Assembly: GCA_020726505.1 (NCBI GenBank)
Contig: JAHLEZ010000002.1
Coordinates: 868,001-932,000 of the forward strand
Length of the DNA stretch: 64,000 nt
Reading direction: 5' to 3'
Origin: Leptodontidium sp. MPI-SDFR-AT-0119
Taxonomy: Eukaryota > Ascomycota > Leotiomycetes > Helotiales > Leptodontidiaceae
The translations under genes were made by a program, and so were the position numbers. Shown here in pieces: positions 47,710 to 59,093 of the stretch. Position 1 is the first letter of the stretch, and each line of letters begins with the position of its first letter. The notes under the pieces were generated by a model. That model was not told the origin of the DNA. It saw only the letters and a program-made list of their open reading frames with translations, and did not search any database.

Positions 47710-47814
47710 GACAGCTTTCTTCTCTCCGTATGTCTCCTTAGAAGGATCCTCGACGTCGAAGTTGTTCCCTCGCAGATATTCCTGCACTTCCAGCTCTTGG
47801 ATGCTGCAACTGCA

Positions 47815-48122
47815 TTAGTTATATCCAATGCGCCAGAGGAGATGTGTTCCCACCAAGTTTGTTTCCCTCGAGGCGAGCCTTTCCACAGGAATTATGAACA
47901 AAAAGAAGAACAGGGAAAGAATAGCGAATCCTTTTGCCGTACGGGCCTGGTGATTTATAGTTAGAAGATGTTGTGGGACTTTGACGAAGCTGGGGAACTT
48001 ACGACGACTCCGTGATCCCAGGCGAATATCGCAAGATCATAAAGTCTGGTAACAAGATCCCACCTCGCAGTAATGTAGCCGGCTACGAAGATCGCAAGAG
48101 TGAGGATTGAGAAGGGGTGCAT
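47815..48122 (-). CDS. Small two-helix membrane protein, 83 aa, unknown
   Basis: Two exons, 48122-48003 and 47946-47815, phase 0, across a 56-bp intron (GTAAGT...CTAAC...CACCAG). The protein starts MHPFSILTLAIFVAGYITAR, an N-terminal hydrophobic helix, followed by a Trp/Asp-rich loop (WDLVTRLYDLAIFAWDHG). A second helix, GFAILSLFFFLFIIP, precedes a short polar tail (VERLASRETN). It is probably an ER or mitochondrial membrane protein with no enzymatic motif. It lies only 105 bp upstream of the GPI1 start on the same strand. Size and two helices recall PIG-Y/Eri1-type GPI-transferase accessory subunits, but I see no sequence match, so that link is speculative. Confidence 0.75.
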
Positions 48123-49080
48123 GAATCTCTGCCGGTCGCTTGAGCATCACCGTTCTCGAGGGTGGTACTCTGCTCCTGTTTGGCTCTGGCTGTGTGGGGG
48201 AGCCGACAGAACAGCTTGCGCGGACTTCGAGCTTCGAAATCGCAGCTGGTGCTTGGGAATTTCGTAATTGAAGATAGGCTGATGTTGCAGTGATTGTGAC
48301 AGTGTGATCAGACTGGAGCTAGCTCTCCCATATTAACGATGAGCAGACGAGGCTCTGAGAATGCTGTAAAGTGGTACAGAGAAGAGGAGGCTGATCCATA
48401 AATGCAATTTCCAAGTTCCCCGTGTCTGGCGCAACTTTTGCAGGGGGGGGAATCAAGCCTCGTCACGTTACCGGATAATACCCAGAGTTCAAAGTCAATT
48501 CGGACAGCAGGTTCGGCTTCTTCTCAAAATATTCATGCTGCTTGTCAATTATTAGATTATTCTGAACAGATCCCAGAATATTTTGTATGAATGCTCTAAA
48601 GGCAGAAAATTTGTCATCCAAAGTTTGAAGTGGGAAGAAAGACTCCCACAGAGACAGTATGTCTCTAGCTAGATCTACATCCAGGCCCAGGGTTTACTTA
48701 CCGCCCGCTATTCCTATATTTGCTTCCCCAAACCATAGCTAATCATAGGTACCTACTTTGTTTGCGATGTTAGAACGTCTAGCTTTGGCCCTCCGTAGCA
48801 ATGAAGCTTCAAGACGTTTGAGAACTGAGAATTCAACGATGACGAAATGAAAGTGTGAGAGACATATATTGTTGTAGGTTTGTACAAGCAAATCTTAGTA
48901 TCAAGACCATTAGGATCTTTTATCAAACAGAGAAGAGTCCTGCCCATTGCAAAGTTCAACCCTCAACGCCGTCCCAATGCCGCTACAAGTACAAGTTGAG
49001 AATACTTAAGCAACAAGCGCCTGTACAGTTTCTATTGCAAACCTCAAGTCAGCTATGATCCGTAAACACCGAAAGAATTA
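48123..49080. other. Intergenic region
   Basis: About 960 bp between the small membrane protein gene and MDM35. It has a G8 run near 48446 and no gene-like frame. Confidence 0.45.
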
Positions 49081-49470
49081 CTAACACTTCCGACCCATAA
49101 GAGCAGCATCATTCTCTTTGTGATCTTCCCGGGCTTCCTCCAACATCTTGTCGATTCCGCGTTCTTTGAGAGCAGTCTATCCAGCTTAGATGTGGCCAAA
49201 TGAGCACAAGGAGGTAACCTACCGTCAAGCACTTCTTGTAGTCTTTGAAGAGAGGAGCGCATTCATCTGTGGTACCTTGGCCACGGAGGTATTCTGACTT
49301 TTCGTGAGTATAGGTCATGCATGAGAAGAGGCGAATGACCAACTTTCGCTGTACCATTTCAAGAAGCAGGAATCATAACGTCTAAATCGCTGTTAACATT
49401 CTGAATATAACTGAAATTGCTTAACATACTCCTTTACCTCATTGCATTCTGGAGCCAATGAAGCTGACAT
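49081..49470 (-). CDS. MDM35: MDM35 (TRIAP1-like) intermembrane-space protein, 81 aa
   Basis: Small mitochondrial intermembrane-space protein that pairs with Ups1/Ups2 to shuttle phosphatidic acid and phosphatidylserine. Four exons join in frame: 49470-49430, 49381-49344, 49293-49223, 49176-49081. Joining gives twin CX9C motifs: CNEVKERYDSC and CAPLFKDYKKC, which form the disulfide hairpin after Mia40 import. FLKWYSEKYLRGQGTTDE between them matches the family closely. The C-terminus is a helix (ALKERGIDKMLEEARED). Three introns in 81 codons make it invisible to plain frame searches. It is divergent from RRP6 with 195 bp between starts. Confidence 0.92.
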
Positions 49471-49665
49471 TTTGATGTTTGATATTGAAGGCTGAACTGG
49501 CGACGATGACAAGCCCGATGAAGGCAAGCAAGCTTGAGGCGAGGCGGACGCAAGGCTGAGGCGCGCTAGTGTTCAATTGTTGACAGGGGTTAGATTTTTT
49601 GAAGGTCTTCAACTGCATTGCTGAGCTTCTTCGCGACGCAACTCAGAATACTGCAAATTGCGACC

Positions 49666-52305
49666 ATGGACGAAACACACGACTTCAAGTCCTTGCAGGA
49701 CCAGTTGCAAGCTGCCTTGATAGCAACAACAAGAACCACTGGCCAAATATCCGCCGAAGATCTAGGTTTCCACCGGTCCTTCAATCCCGAAGTTGGCACC
49801 GCCCTTGACGAACAAAGCGAGCGCGTACTTGCTCTAGCAAGCGCATTGCTCAAATCGGCGGCTTCGATATCAGATCTGCGGGCGCCAACTTTGGAAGATG
49901 CCGACGACGTGGAGAACAATTGGCGCAGTGTAGTGGATGTTGTGGATTCTTTGTTGGAGAAGTCAGACACCTGCCTCGATGAATACACTGGTGTGATCAA
50001 GCGCAAGGATACTACGGCTGTTGAGCCATCTACACAGGTAAGGCCCATTTTACGCAATATTCCAAATACGAAAGCTGACCAGTCAAAGATCCCCTCAAGG
50101 TCCAAGAAACAGGCGGGAAACACCTACAGAAACCAGAATCTTGTTAAGCCCCAGCTAGCATTCGACGTCAAACCCGACAACAGCGACGAATCGCCTTGGA
50201 AGCCTCTTCTGACCTCGAAACCTCATGCTACGGTATCTCTCGAAGACAGCCTACCAACTTTCACAAATGATTTCGGTCAAATACAGTATGATTACTCCAC
50301 TTTTCTTCCACAGATGTGCCTACCCCCAGGGCCTCCTACACCTGAGGGCTTGTCAAAGTCACAGAGAGCGTTCAGCAGGCGTATAAAAGAGAGTGAAGGA
50401 AATGGCAAACACGCTGTCTCCCGTTGAACGAGATAATACTGACACATTTTTTAGGCACCGCCATCCATATGAAGCAGAGATCTTGCAATTACAATACCCA
50501 GAATCGATGTACCAAAAGTCAGAACCGATACCTTACCTACCATTTGAAACCACCTCTGCAACTTTCATAGACACAGAAGAAGGTGTCCTGGAAATGCTCG
50601 AGGAGCTGAAGGCAGCTTCTGAAATTGCCATTGATCTTGAACATCATGATACTAGATCCTATGTTGGTTTGGTATCATTGATGCAAATAAGCACTCGGGA
50701 GAAAGACTGGATTGTGGATACTCTGAAACCATGGAGACAAAACCTACAAGTTTTGAACGAAGTCTTTGCTGATCCCAAGATCATCAAGGTATTCCATGGA
50801 GCTTTTATGGATATCACATGGCTTCAACGCGACCTCGGTCTTTATGTGGTTGGGCTTTTCGATACTCACCATGCAAGTCGAACCCTGGGTTATGCAGGAG
50901 GAAGTTTGGCTTTCCTACTCAAGAAGTTCATTAACTTTGATGCTGACAAACAATATCAAATGGCCGACTGGAGAATCCGGTAAGGAGGAATCGTGGTTGT
51001 ATTAGAGGATTTTACTGACATTTCAGACCCCTGCCAGAGGAGATGTTCTTTTACGCTAGAGCGGATACCCATTTCCTTCTTTACATATTCGACAACATGC
51101 GCAACGAATTAATAGATAGGTCAAACCCAGAAATTCCAGACGAGAATCGTATAGAAACCACTCTCCAAAAGTCCAAGGAGACCTCTCTCCAACGCTACGA
51201 GCGTCAAGTTTACAATGTAGAGAGTGGAAAGGGTCCAGGAGGATGGTACACCCAACTTCTCAAGACGCCATCGCTTCTAGACAAGGAGCAATTCGCTGTT
51301 TTCAGAGCCGTACACGAGTGGCGAGACAAGATCGCTCGAATTGACGACGACAGCCCAGCATATGTTATGGCCCAACACACCGTATTGAGCATTGCGAAGA
51401 ACCTGCCTATGGATATGGTTGCTCTCCTTCGCCTCGCTCATCCAGTATCACATGGCGTCAAGTCTCGTGCGGGAGAACTACTGGATATCATTAAGCAAGC
51501 TCGAACTCAGGGTAAAGACGGGCCAAGCATGATGGACATCCTGCGACCTGAAACTGCCGGTGTAGAAGCCAGTACTAGAACGAAAGCACCATCTCCAGTA
51601 TCAGGCCCAGTAGCCACACCCAAGACCCTCGTCGCAGTAATGGACGAAGGCGACCTCCGAAGCAACAACTCCACCTTCTGGGGCGGCGCATTCGGAAGTA
51701 GTGTCTGGGACGCCCCCAACACCACCCAGACCAAAAATGACAACCTCCGCCTCGCCGTCCCCCTCCCTCCCCTCTCCTCCGAGATCTTCGGCACGCCTCA
51801 AGGCTTCGCCGAACAAGCAGAAGTAGCGAAAGAGACACCCCTCCCACCTAGCCCACCACCTAGACAGGAAACCAAAACAGACGAGCCGTTCATCCTTAAG
51901 CGAGGCTCTAAACGAAAGAGCGAAATCATCTCTGATGCTGAAGAAGGAAACAGGAATAGCGAATTCGACATCTCTCTCGACGTGGAAGAAGACTCAAAAG
52001 CAGCCGCGAAACTCCAGCGCAGAGCAGAGAAGAAAGCCAAGAAGGCTGCTAAAAAAGCCGCTGAAGCAGAAGAAGGTGCTGCTGCGGAGATGGACGTCGA
52101 TGAGGACGAGGGTGATGACGATGATAACGAGGTCTTTGATTACAGTAAGGCGGAATCGGTACTGCATGGCAAGAAGGATGGGGAGAAGGGCGGGAAGAGG
52201 AAGAATAAGCCGTTCGATCCTTACGTGAAAAGTATGGACGCACCGAAGGGCATGAGGAGGTTGCAGACTGAGAGGGCGGGGAAGAGCCATACTTTCAAGA
52301 GTTGA
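49666..52305 (+). CDS. RRP6: Exosome 3'-5' exoribonuclease RRP6, 807 aa
   Basis: Nuclear exosome catalytic subunit (EXOSC10) that trims and degrades rRNA, snoRNA and cryptic RNAs. Three exons: 49666-50285, 50455-50979, 51027-52305. The N-terminal helical (PMC2NT-like) part is exon 1. The DEDD-Y exonuclease follows: EIAIDLEHHDTRSY (Asp/Glu), VFHGAFMDITWLQRD, and YARADTHFLLYIFD with the catalytic Tyr and Asp. An HRDC domain (FRAVHEWRDKIARIDDDS, then NLPMDMVALLRLAHP) comes next, then an acidic/basic disordered tail. Intron 1 (50286-50454) is long, 169 bp; its first 141 nt remain open, ending at a stop at 50427. Splicing at CA|GTATGA joins IQ to HRHPYEAEIL, as expected for the family. Confidence 0.95.
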
Positions 52306-53253
52306 GGTGGTGGGCTGGTCAAAGTCGATACCTCACTCTATCTATGAGTTTATATAGTACAGGTCTAGATGACCGACTTATCTGCAAGCGAGGACTGGAA
52401 AGGGGGCATTGGGAAGGAAGAAAAAAGTCCATGCATGTGGCGTCGGACTTGTGGATGAAGTCCACTTTTGTTCTTGTTCTGTCTTGTCTGATATACCCAG
52501 CAACAATTCCGAAGCGTTGCAACTTCCCGCTTTGCAAACACTTTTGTTTGCATGGAATTCTTCGTCTGGAAAAGTTGCAGACTGCACACAGCAAAGACAT
52601 ACGGACCTAGATCCGTGCTACACAGTAGCGACGCAGTAGCTACTTTCTGATAGCCCTATATCTAGAGCAGCTATCTCAATTCTCAAACCATGGCATGAGT
52701 TTTTACTTTGACAAGTGACTTTCACCGTAACACGAACAGACAGGATCAATCAATCATATGCGAGATATTCACAAGCATGAAAGCAAAGCAATAGACCCAT
52801 ATCTTGACAGATGATATTCATTCTCCACACAGCTATTCGTCCGTCTACTCTTAAGCAAACAAGAGTTACAAGAGCCATATAACCCAACCAAACGAGTCCT
52901 ATCATTCAGTTCCAGTTCCAGTTCCAGTTCCAGACTCAAACCCAGAGCTCCATCAGGCTACTCTCGGGTCGTATCGTGCCAGTATACCAGTGTAGCTATT
53001 TTCCGAACAAAGAAATTCTCAGACAGCCAGCCCTAACATGCAAGCTCGAAAAAAGAGCATAATCCCGTACTTGAGTGCATATGAAATGCTCCGCTCCAGT
53101 CGAAAATAATCCATACATATACCCCGAAACACCAGCCAGCCAGCCATGCATGCAAACGCAACCGTCTCCCAATCCCAAGCCAAAGACAAAGCAAAGTACC
53201 GTACACATCTTTCCACATTTAAAGAACCTCGAGATTCAACATAGGCAAAGGAC
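52306..53253. other. Convergent intergenic region RRP6 / HAD-SAK
   Basis: About 950 bp of 3' flanks. It holds a (CAGTTC)4 array at 52907-52930; otherwise nothing gene-like. Confidence 0.5.
52907..52930. repeat. Hexanucleotide array (CAGTTC)4
   Basis: Four perfect copies followed by CAGACT, in the 3' flank of RRP6. Confidence 0.95.
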
Positions 53254-55119
53254 TTAGAAGTACTGCAACTCTCCAGTGCCACCTCCTTTGTTGCCACTGC
53301 CACTTCCGTTTTTGGACTGCATTTGCTGTTGATATTGTTGGTACTGCTGGAATTGTTGCTGGACGAGTTGCTGGGGTGTTTGGTACTGCTTTTGCAGAGG
53401 AGGGAATTCTTCGTACGAGACTGCAGCGTTGTAGGATGGCGGTGTGGTGTTAGGCTTCTCTCCAACATCGTCGAGTGACCTGTAGTTGAAGCCGCCGCCT
53501 CCTCCACCACGTCCCCGGCCTCGTCCGCCATTTCCCCTACCTCCACGTCCGCCCCGTTGGCCATTACCACGGAAATTGTTGTTGCCACGTCCCCCGCGTA
53601 CACCTCCGCTGTGGTTCTGGTGGTATCCTCTACCGCTAGAAGGAGTGCTATTTCCGTTTGCAAACTGTCCACTCTCACGCCTACTAGCGGTGTCATCGTC
53701 AGGCGCATGCTTGCGCTTATGAGTTTTGGTTGGGAACAGGCTTTCATACTCATTCTCCCCATGATCCTCCTCTTCGATACGAAGCAGGACTTTCTCTCCA
53801 ACTATGCTCTCGAACACATACTGCTTCTCCGGTGGGACGGGCTGCCAGTTCTGGATCTTACCTGCGTCAATTGGCCGAGCTCCTTTGCGGAGAGCAAGTA
53901 CGACGATGGGAACGGGGTTCTCGGTATAGTACTTCTTAGTCTCGGGAACGGGACGAACGCATGCAGCCCAGATCTTGTTCTCATAAACAGCTGTGCCTGT
54001 GACTTCCCATGTTGTCTTGCTGCCCATTCCGCCGACCTTTTCAAGGATGCTGGCTTGGCACGGTCGGGGAGTGATGAGTACATTGTTCGCGAGGAACTTC
54101 ATCTCTGTGTCTGGCATGGTAGGTGGTAGCTGAGCTAGGGTAAGCAGCTTCTGAGTGTCAGTGTTGCTGATCAAATAGCCGGTATAGAAAACCGTCTTCT
54201 TGATCTGAAGACGTTGACCACGCTTGCCATTGGTAATAGCAAGGTTGTGGTCATTGATTATTCGCTGAACCTCTGCAGTCTCCTGAATGGGATCAAGCTG
54301 AGTTGCTCCATCTGCAACCTGAACTACTTCCGCAGTGATAGGACCTCGAGTTGGTGTACCACCAATGCCATTCTGGCGCTTGTTGTAATCCATGAAGAAG
54401 TCTCTGAAACCCTTAGTGTGTTTGACTCTGTCTTCATAGACTCGAATCTCCTCCGCACCCTTGTAAGTTTCCATCAAACTTTCTAGGAAGACCTGCTTGA
54501 AGTTCATTGTACTCGAGAATCGTTGATTGTTTGGACCTGCAGCTGGCTTCAATGATATGATATCAAAGTCAAGACCTTTAGCCTTGACCATCTTCTTGAC
54601 CAGCTCGGCGAATCCATTCTCTGACCTGCCAGTGAGCAGGATTGCCACCGCATCTTTTTGTTGCATGCTCAGCTGGATAAGCTCGACGATCTTCTCGTTC
54701 CACCATCCCTCCCAGGCGCGTGGCTCTTCCTTCTCAATGCCCTCGCCCGTTGCGGCAAGTATTCTCGAGTCGTGCCACCATCCACCGGTCGCGAAGGTAT
54801 CCTGGGACTGGAGGAAGCCAATTGTAGGACCGTTCCATAGCTTGGGGTTTGGGAGAGGGCTGTTGAATACTAGGAGGCAATTAGCATTGATACTGCATAT
54901 ATTGGGGCTATACTTACAGGTATTGTCGAAGTCGTAGACGTGCAAAGCCTTAATCGTGTGGATAGCTTCACGGGAGTCAGTGTGTCTCGGCTGGAACGGG
55001 AGGAATGGAATCGTACCTGGCAGCTGATCTTTGTCCGCGACAGACCATCTGTTCAATGCCGTCAATGTGTATGGAGGCAGAGGCCCGTTGCTGTTGCTGT
55101 GCGGGTAGCTGCGAGCCAT
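53254..55119 (-). CDS. HAD-SAK 'Swiss army knife' RNA-repair-like protein, 605 aa
   Basis: Two exons, 55119-54918 and 54869-53254, phase 1. The N-terminus holds a HAD phosphatase motif, IKALHVYDFDNTLF (DxD with the nucleophile Asp) completed by the splice, then GWWHDSRIL and VAILLTGRSENGFAELV. IRVYEDRVKHTKGFRDFF provides the acidic motif IV. This matches the fungal HAD_SAK_1 family, predicted from domain context to act in RNA repair. The remainder ends in a long Gly/Arg tract (RGG and GRGG repeats) and a Gln-rich tail, both usual in RNA-binding proteins. An in-frame upstream Met (55173) would add 18 residues. Substrate is unknown. Confidence 0.8.
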   Translation of the reverse strand: MARSYPHSNSNGPLPPYTLTALNRWSVADKDQLPGTIPFLPFQPRHTDSREAIHTIKALHVYDFDNTCKYSPNICSINANCLLVFNSPLPNPKLWNGPTIGFLQSQDTFATGGWWHDSRILAATGEGIEKEEPRAWEGWWNEKIVELIQLSMQQKDAVAILLTGRSENGFAELVKKMVKAKGLDFDIISLKPAAGPNNQRFSSTMNFKQVFLESLMETYKGAEEIRVYEDRVKHTKGFRDFFMDYNKRQNGIGGTPTRGPITAEVVQVADGATQLDPIQETAEVQRIINDHNLAITNGKRGQRLQIKKTVFYTGYLISNTDTQKLLTLAQLPPTMPDTEMKFLANNVLITPRPCQASILEKVGGMGSKTTWEVTGTAVYENKIWAACVRPVPETKKYYTENPVPIVVLALRKGARPIDAGKIQNWQPVPPEKQYVFESIVGEKVLLRIEEEDHGENEYESLFPTKTHKRKHAPDDDTASRRESGQFANGNSTPSSGRGYHQNHSGGVRGGRGNNNFRGNGQRGGRGGRGNGGRGRGRGGGGGGFNYRSLDDVGEKPNTTPPSYNAAVSYEEFPPLQKQYQTPQQLVQQQFQQYQQYQQQMQSKNGSGSGNKGGGTGELQYF

Positions 55120-55424
55120 CTTGGGGAGGAAGGCTGCGCTCACAAGACGCAGCTTATTGAAGAATCTAGACACTTTGGAAGGGGGGGCTGAAGAAGGTTA
55201 CGATTCGAAAAGGAACGCGAGCGTTTGCGAGGAAGCAGGTGAATGTCTGCGGAATCTTGACGATGACTGTTGTTTCTGTACAGTAGCGAATTTCTCAGCC
55301 TCGAGTCTTGGCTTGGCGGCAGGACAGGGCAAGAGCAGTCATGATGATGTCTTGGATCCCCCAACAGCCTCAACATGCACCCTCTAAAATATTTCCCGCT
55401 AGCTCATTTTCTTGGGCCAATATC

Positions 55425-55855
55425 ATGACTTCACTTCCAGTAATTCGTCACGTAGCTTCATCTGCAAGGTCGGCACTGGGGTTCATTCATATTCAATGTC
55501 ATGTCAAACCAGGAGCAAGCAAGCAACGAGAGGGAATCATCTCAGTTTCCGATTCGGTAGTCGAAGTTTGTGTATCTGCCCAGCCCAGAGATGGCGAGGC
55601 CAACAAGGCTGTGAGAGAGCTACTCAGTGATGTACGCTAAAGTCCCTACCTCGCCTCATACACAGTAGTTAGTCGCAAGAGGTCTAGAGCTAATCATCTA
55701 AGTAGGTGTTGAAATGTCCGAAGTCAGATGTGGAGGTCATCCGTGGTCTCAAATCAAGGGACAAGACTGTTGCGGTGGCTGGCTGTGATATGAAAGGGGG
55801 CGAAGAAAAGTGCATCTCCAAGATCAGAGACCAGCTACAAGGCGCAATTCTTTAG
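55425..55855 (+). CDS. DUF167 family protein (YggU/C15orf40-like), 118 aa
   Basis: Two exons, 55425-55631 and 55706-55855, phase 0. Blocks IHIQCHVKPGASKQREGI, CVSAQPRDGEANKAVREL and IRGLKSRDKTVAV match the small alpha/beta fold of the YggU/UPF0235 family, found from bacteria to humans. Its role is unknown. The N-terminal 15 residues (MTSLPVIRHVASSAR) could be a weak mitochondrial presequence. Intron 1 has donor GTACGC and acceptor AGTAG. It is divergent from the HAD-SAK gene, with 305 bp between starts. Confidence 0.85.
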
Positions 55856-58358
55856 TAGTTTACTACCCATTGCATGGACCTTTTCTTGTTGAAAATTTCA
55901 GAAGTTTATTGGAGCTCGTTCTCTCCTACACGATGCGAGATGCCTATGCCTCCGTCCACTTCATGATTCCACAAACTTTTTTCTTTTCTTGTCAAGGACT
56001 GACTTGTCGGTATTTGAAGGCAATGCTTTTCTGAGTTTTTGCTAAAAACTGTGGTTGTGGAGGTATGCGAAGCTTAGGATGTGAAGAGGCTCGAGAGGCA
56101 ACAGTCCCGAGTCAGGCATGGTGGACGCGTTTGCTTCTCTTGACAGGCAGGCCGACGACATCCATAAAGTCACGATATTCAAGTTGGGTTTGTTTTGGAC
56201 TTTCGAGTACAAGGGCCTTCCGTGAAGTCAATTTCCATCCCCAGGATTTTGAAAAATCCAAGAGTGAGAGCGGGGACTGATCCTCTGTCAGATCTTGGAG
56301 TCGTACACGAGGATTAACACAGGGATAGAAAAACGACTTCATTTTCCTGTGGTGGTACAAAAGTTGCTTTTAGAGCACTTTTCCCTCCCCGACGCCACAT
56401 AACAACAGGGTTCGGAGGCTATGTTTCAGCCATACCTGTAACACCTTAAAAATCTCACCCCGGCGCCTCTCGTTTGCTGTGTCGTCTGAACTTCCTTTTC
56501 GTTTTGACGACTGTAGGATCGCAATAATGCCTGGGCGTTATTGTATCGTATTGCATTGTTTCTTTTACTTAGTCGGATCAGCTGGACCTGGGGTTTCTAT
56601 TAGTTCATGGGTTCATCATATTTGTTATTTGTATTATTTTGCTACAACCTTGTTGACAGGGAAGGAGCTCCAGTGAAGCTCAAGAGATTTTAATCCCTGG
56701 TCAATCCTTGGTCTGCAGATTGCTGGATGGCGAGTTGAGTTCATGGAGGTGAACAAAGCGTCCCCCATTAACCCCTCCACCTAGAGAAGTTAAAGGATCC
56801 AACCCCTTCAGGAAGCATCTTCCCCAAGTACATCTTACTACCCCCCCTTCTTCATTTGGCGCGCAGGAGCATATCTTTTGAATTCGCGTTGTCAGTGGTC
56901 GCGGTATCTCTAGCTTCAAGATAGCCTGCCCCTGGTGCAGCTGAACCTCGGAGCTTTGGCACCAAAACGAGGCATGATATGGCGACAAAACTCTCATCCA
57001 TGGTCAGGTCACCCACCAGCATCTTCCCATCGATGAGCGGGCAGTCGTACCGCCGGTGCCAATAACTTGAGGCGGGGGAGAAAGATACAGTACTTGACTT
57101 GGATATCTGAAATGCGGAGCAAGTGATGATCACGACCATCTTAAGCGCGAGGAGGTCGAGTGAGGTGAAGATCATCCGAAACTCTCTCAGCAAGTGTGGA
57201 TTCGTGGATTGATAGGCGTCAGCCATGACAAGAGCAGCAAAAGAGGGACAGAGGAAAATCGGAATGCAGGCTCCAGCAGCCGATCATCCTTTTCGGGACC
57301 CTGTGATCCGTGCCGTGTTTCTTTTTTTTTTTTTTTTTTTGGCCAATTATCTTGTATATCTCCTTTACCTTTTTTTCTCTTCAAAGCTTCCACGATGGAG
57401 AAAGGACGGAGAAATGCATGAGCGCAGGTGAAATTCCAGGTCAACACGAACAATGATGTTACGAAGTAGTTGGTTAGTTAGAGTTTGGCTGGGGGGCGTT
57501 CCTCTGCTGGCGCGGGCCTCGGATGTGGTGCAAAACTGCGTCATCGATCTGGGGTCCAAGGTTCCCAAGGAGCTGGGATGGATTTTGGCGAGAAGAGAGA
57601 AATTGGCACTCCCAGGACACCCCTTCCCTTTCCCTCCTTGCCACGCGAGGCTTGATATGAAAAAGTCGAAGATACTTTCGCAAGAGACCCACTGAGAGAG
57701 GGAGGACGTTGAAAGAAAGGCATAATATGATAGAAAAGGGACGGAATAGGAACAGCTGGAAGGATGCAGATATGATTGATAGTGGCAGACTGTCTGTCCT
57801 GCCTGCGCTGCACTGGACTGCACTGCAAGCTGTCACAAAATGGCGGATCGATCCAGCAGAAGCAGCCGTAGAGCAGGCCTTCACTTGTAGGGTAGGTAAG
57901 TACTTGCTTCTTTTTCGCTGGCTGGTGCTGGTTGGTGGCGGGCGGCTTGACGATCTTATCCCAATCTGCAGCTGGGCCGTCTGTCTCGCTTAAGCCCAGA
58001 AGGCAATTTACTTGCGATGTAGACGGGTGATTGATAGTCCGCAACTCGAATTTGCTAAAGCCCACTCTTCTTCAATACTGGGCGGCCCGAGCTTCACCAA
58101 GAAAGAGCTTCTCCCAAGCTCCATGAGGATGGCAGCTGGGGTGTCGGGCTATTAACCGCCTCTCATAATTTACTCCTCACCACCCCCCCGTCCACCAGGA
58201 ATAAGGTAGTCAGTCCAAGTCGACGCCTCTTAAATTCCCCCAGCTATTTTGGTGTGCAATGGGGTGGCGTCGGTCAGTCTTGCCCATTCTTATTTGCCAT
58301 CCAGTCCTCATCCTCATCCTCATTCTCATCTGCATCCACGCCCACATCCACCACCTTA

Positions 58359-58408
58359 TCCACCTCATCCAACCTCATCCACCTCATCCACCTCATCCAC
58401 CTCATCCA
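58359..58408. repeat. 9-bp imperfect tandem repeat (CCACCTCAT)n
   Basis: About five copies with small variations. It follows a TCCTCA-rich stretch (from about 58308). Confidence 0.85.
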
Positions 58409-58575
58409 TCCTCCCTCCCTGTCTAATTTGTCTCGTCCACCCAGCATCGATCTCAAGACCAGCCCCGCCAAACCAGGATCTCATCCACCCACCCTTGCTA
58501 GCGAAACACTCCACCCACCTACAGCACTACTTGCCTTCAGTTCCATCACCTTGCGCTGCTCTTCCATCCACACTA

Positions 58576-58607
58576 CAGTCAGTCAGTCAGTCAGTCAGTC
58601 AGTCAGT
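58576..58607. repeat. Tetranucleotide array (CAGT)8
   Basis: Eight perfect copies ending in CAGTG. Confidence 0.95.
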
Positions 58608-58975
58608 GAACTGCACCAACCCAATCCGCTCTCAAATAGATTCTGGCCAGGCTATCTACCTTCTTCCGAGCCGCATCGTTCGTTTTCTCTTTCAACATTC
58701 AACACAATTCCGCCCGCCCCCTCTCAGCAAAGACATGTCGAGCATCTCGGTGTAGGGATGATTTAATAGCTTTTTCATTCGCTGCGCTGCTGCTGCTGCT
58801 CTCTGGCCCTTGCCGGTCCCACTCACTCACTCACTTGTGCTCGCTCGCTACCTACGTCACGTCGGTCAGTACACAAGCCCGTGCAGCACACACCTCGACC
58901 GACCACTTCTTTTCGGCATCCAGGCCCCTCGACTCTTCACACACAGGAACGATCTGGACCCTTGACCCGGGGTTC

Positions 58976-59010
58976 ATACGATACGATACGACACGATACG
59001 ACACGATACA
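58976..59010. repeat. Pentanucleotide array (ATACG/ACACG)7
   Basis: Five ATACG/ATACA and two ACACG units, 84 bp before the SKN7 start, followed by a short TTCA array. Confidence 0.9.
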
Positions 59011-59093
59011 ACAATTGATACAAGCAAAACCAGTCCTTCGTTCGTTCATTCATTCATTCACCATCCTTCTACTCGGGACTTCTAGACTCCACG

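Larger units (their letters stand above)
55856..59093. other. Gene-poor region upstream of SKN7
   Basis: About 3.2 kb. It includes a poly-T tract (about 57323-57341) and several short tandem repeats near SKN7. Minus-strand frames at 56112-56360 and 56852-57226 are open but show no domain and no convincing splice partners. The right part is probably the long SKN7 promoter and 5' leader. No RNA gene or transposon recognised. Confidence 0.4.

Noticed and set aside
56112..57226. Minus-strand frames of 82 and 124 codons in the SKN7 upstream region
   Set aside because: No recognisable domain, and no splice sites that extend them in frame.
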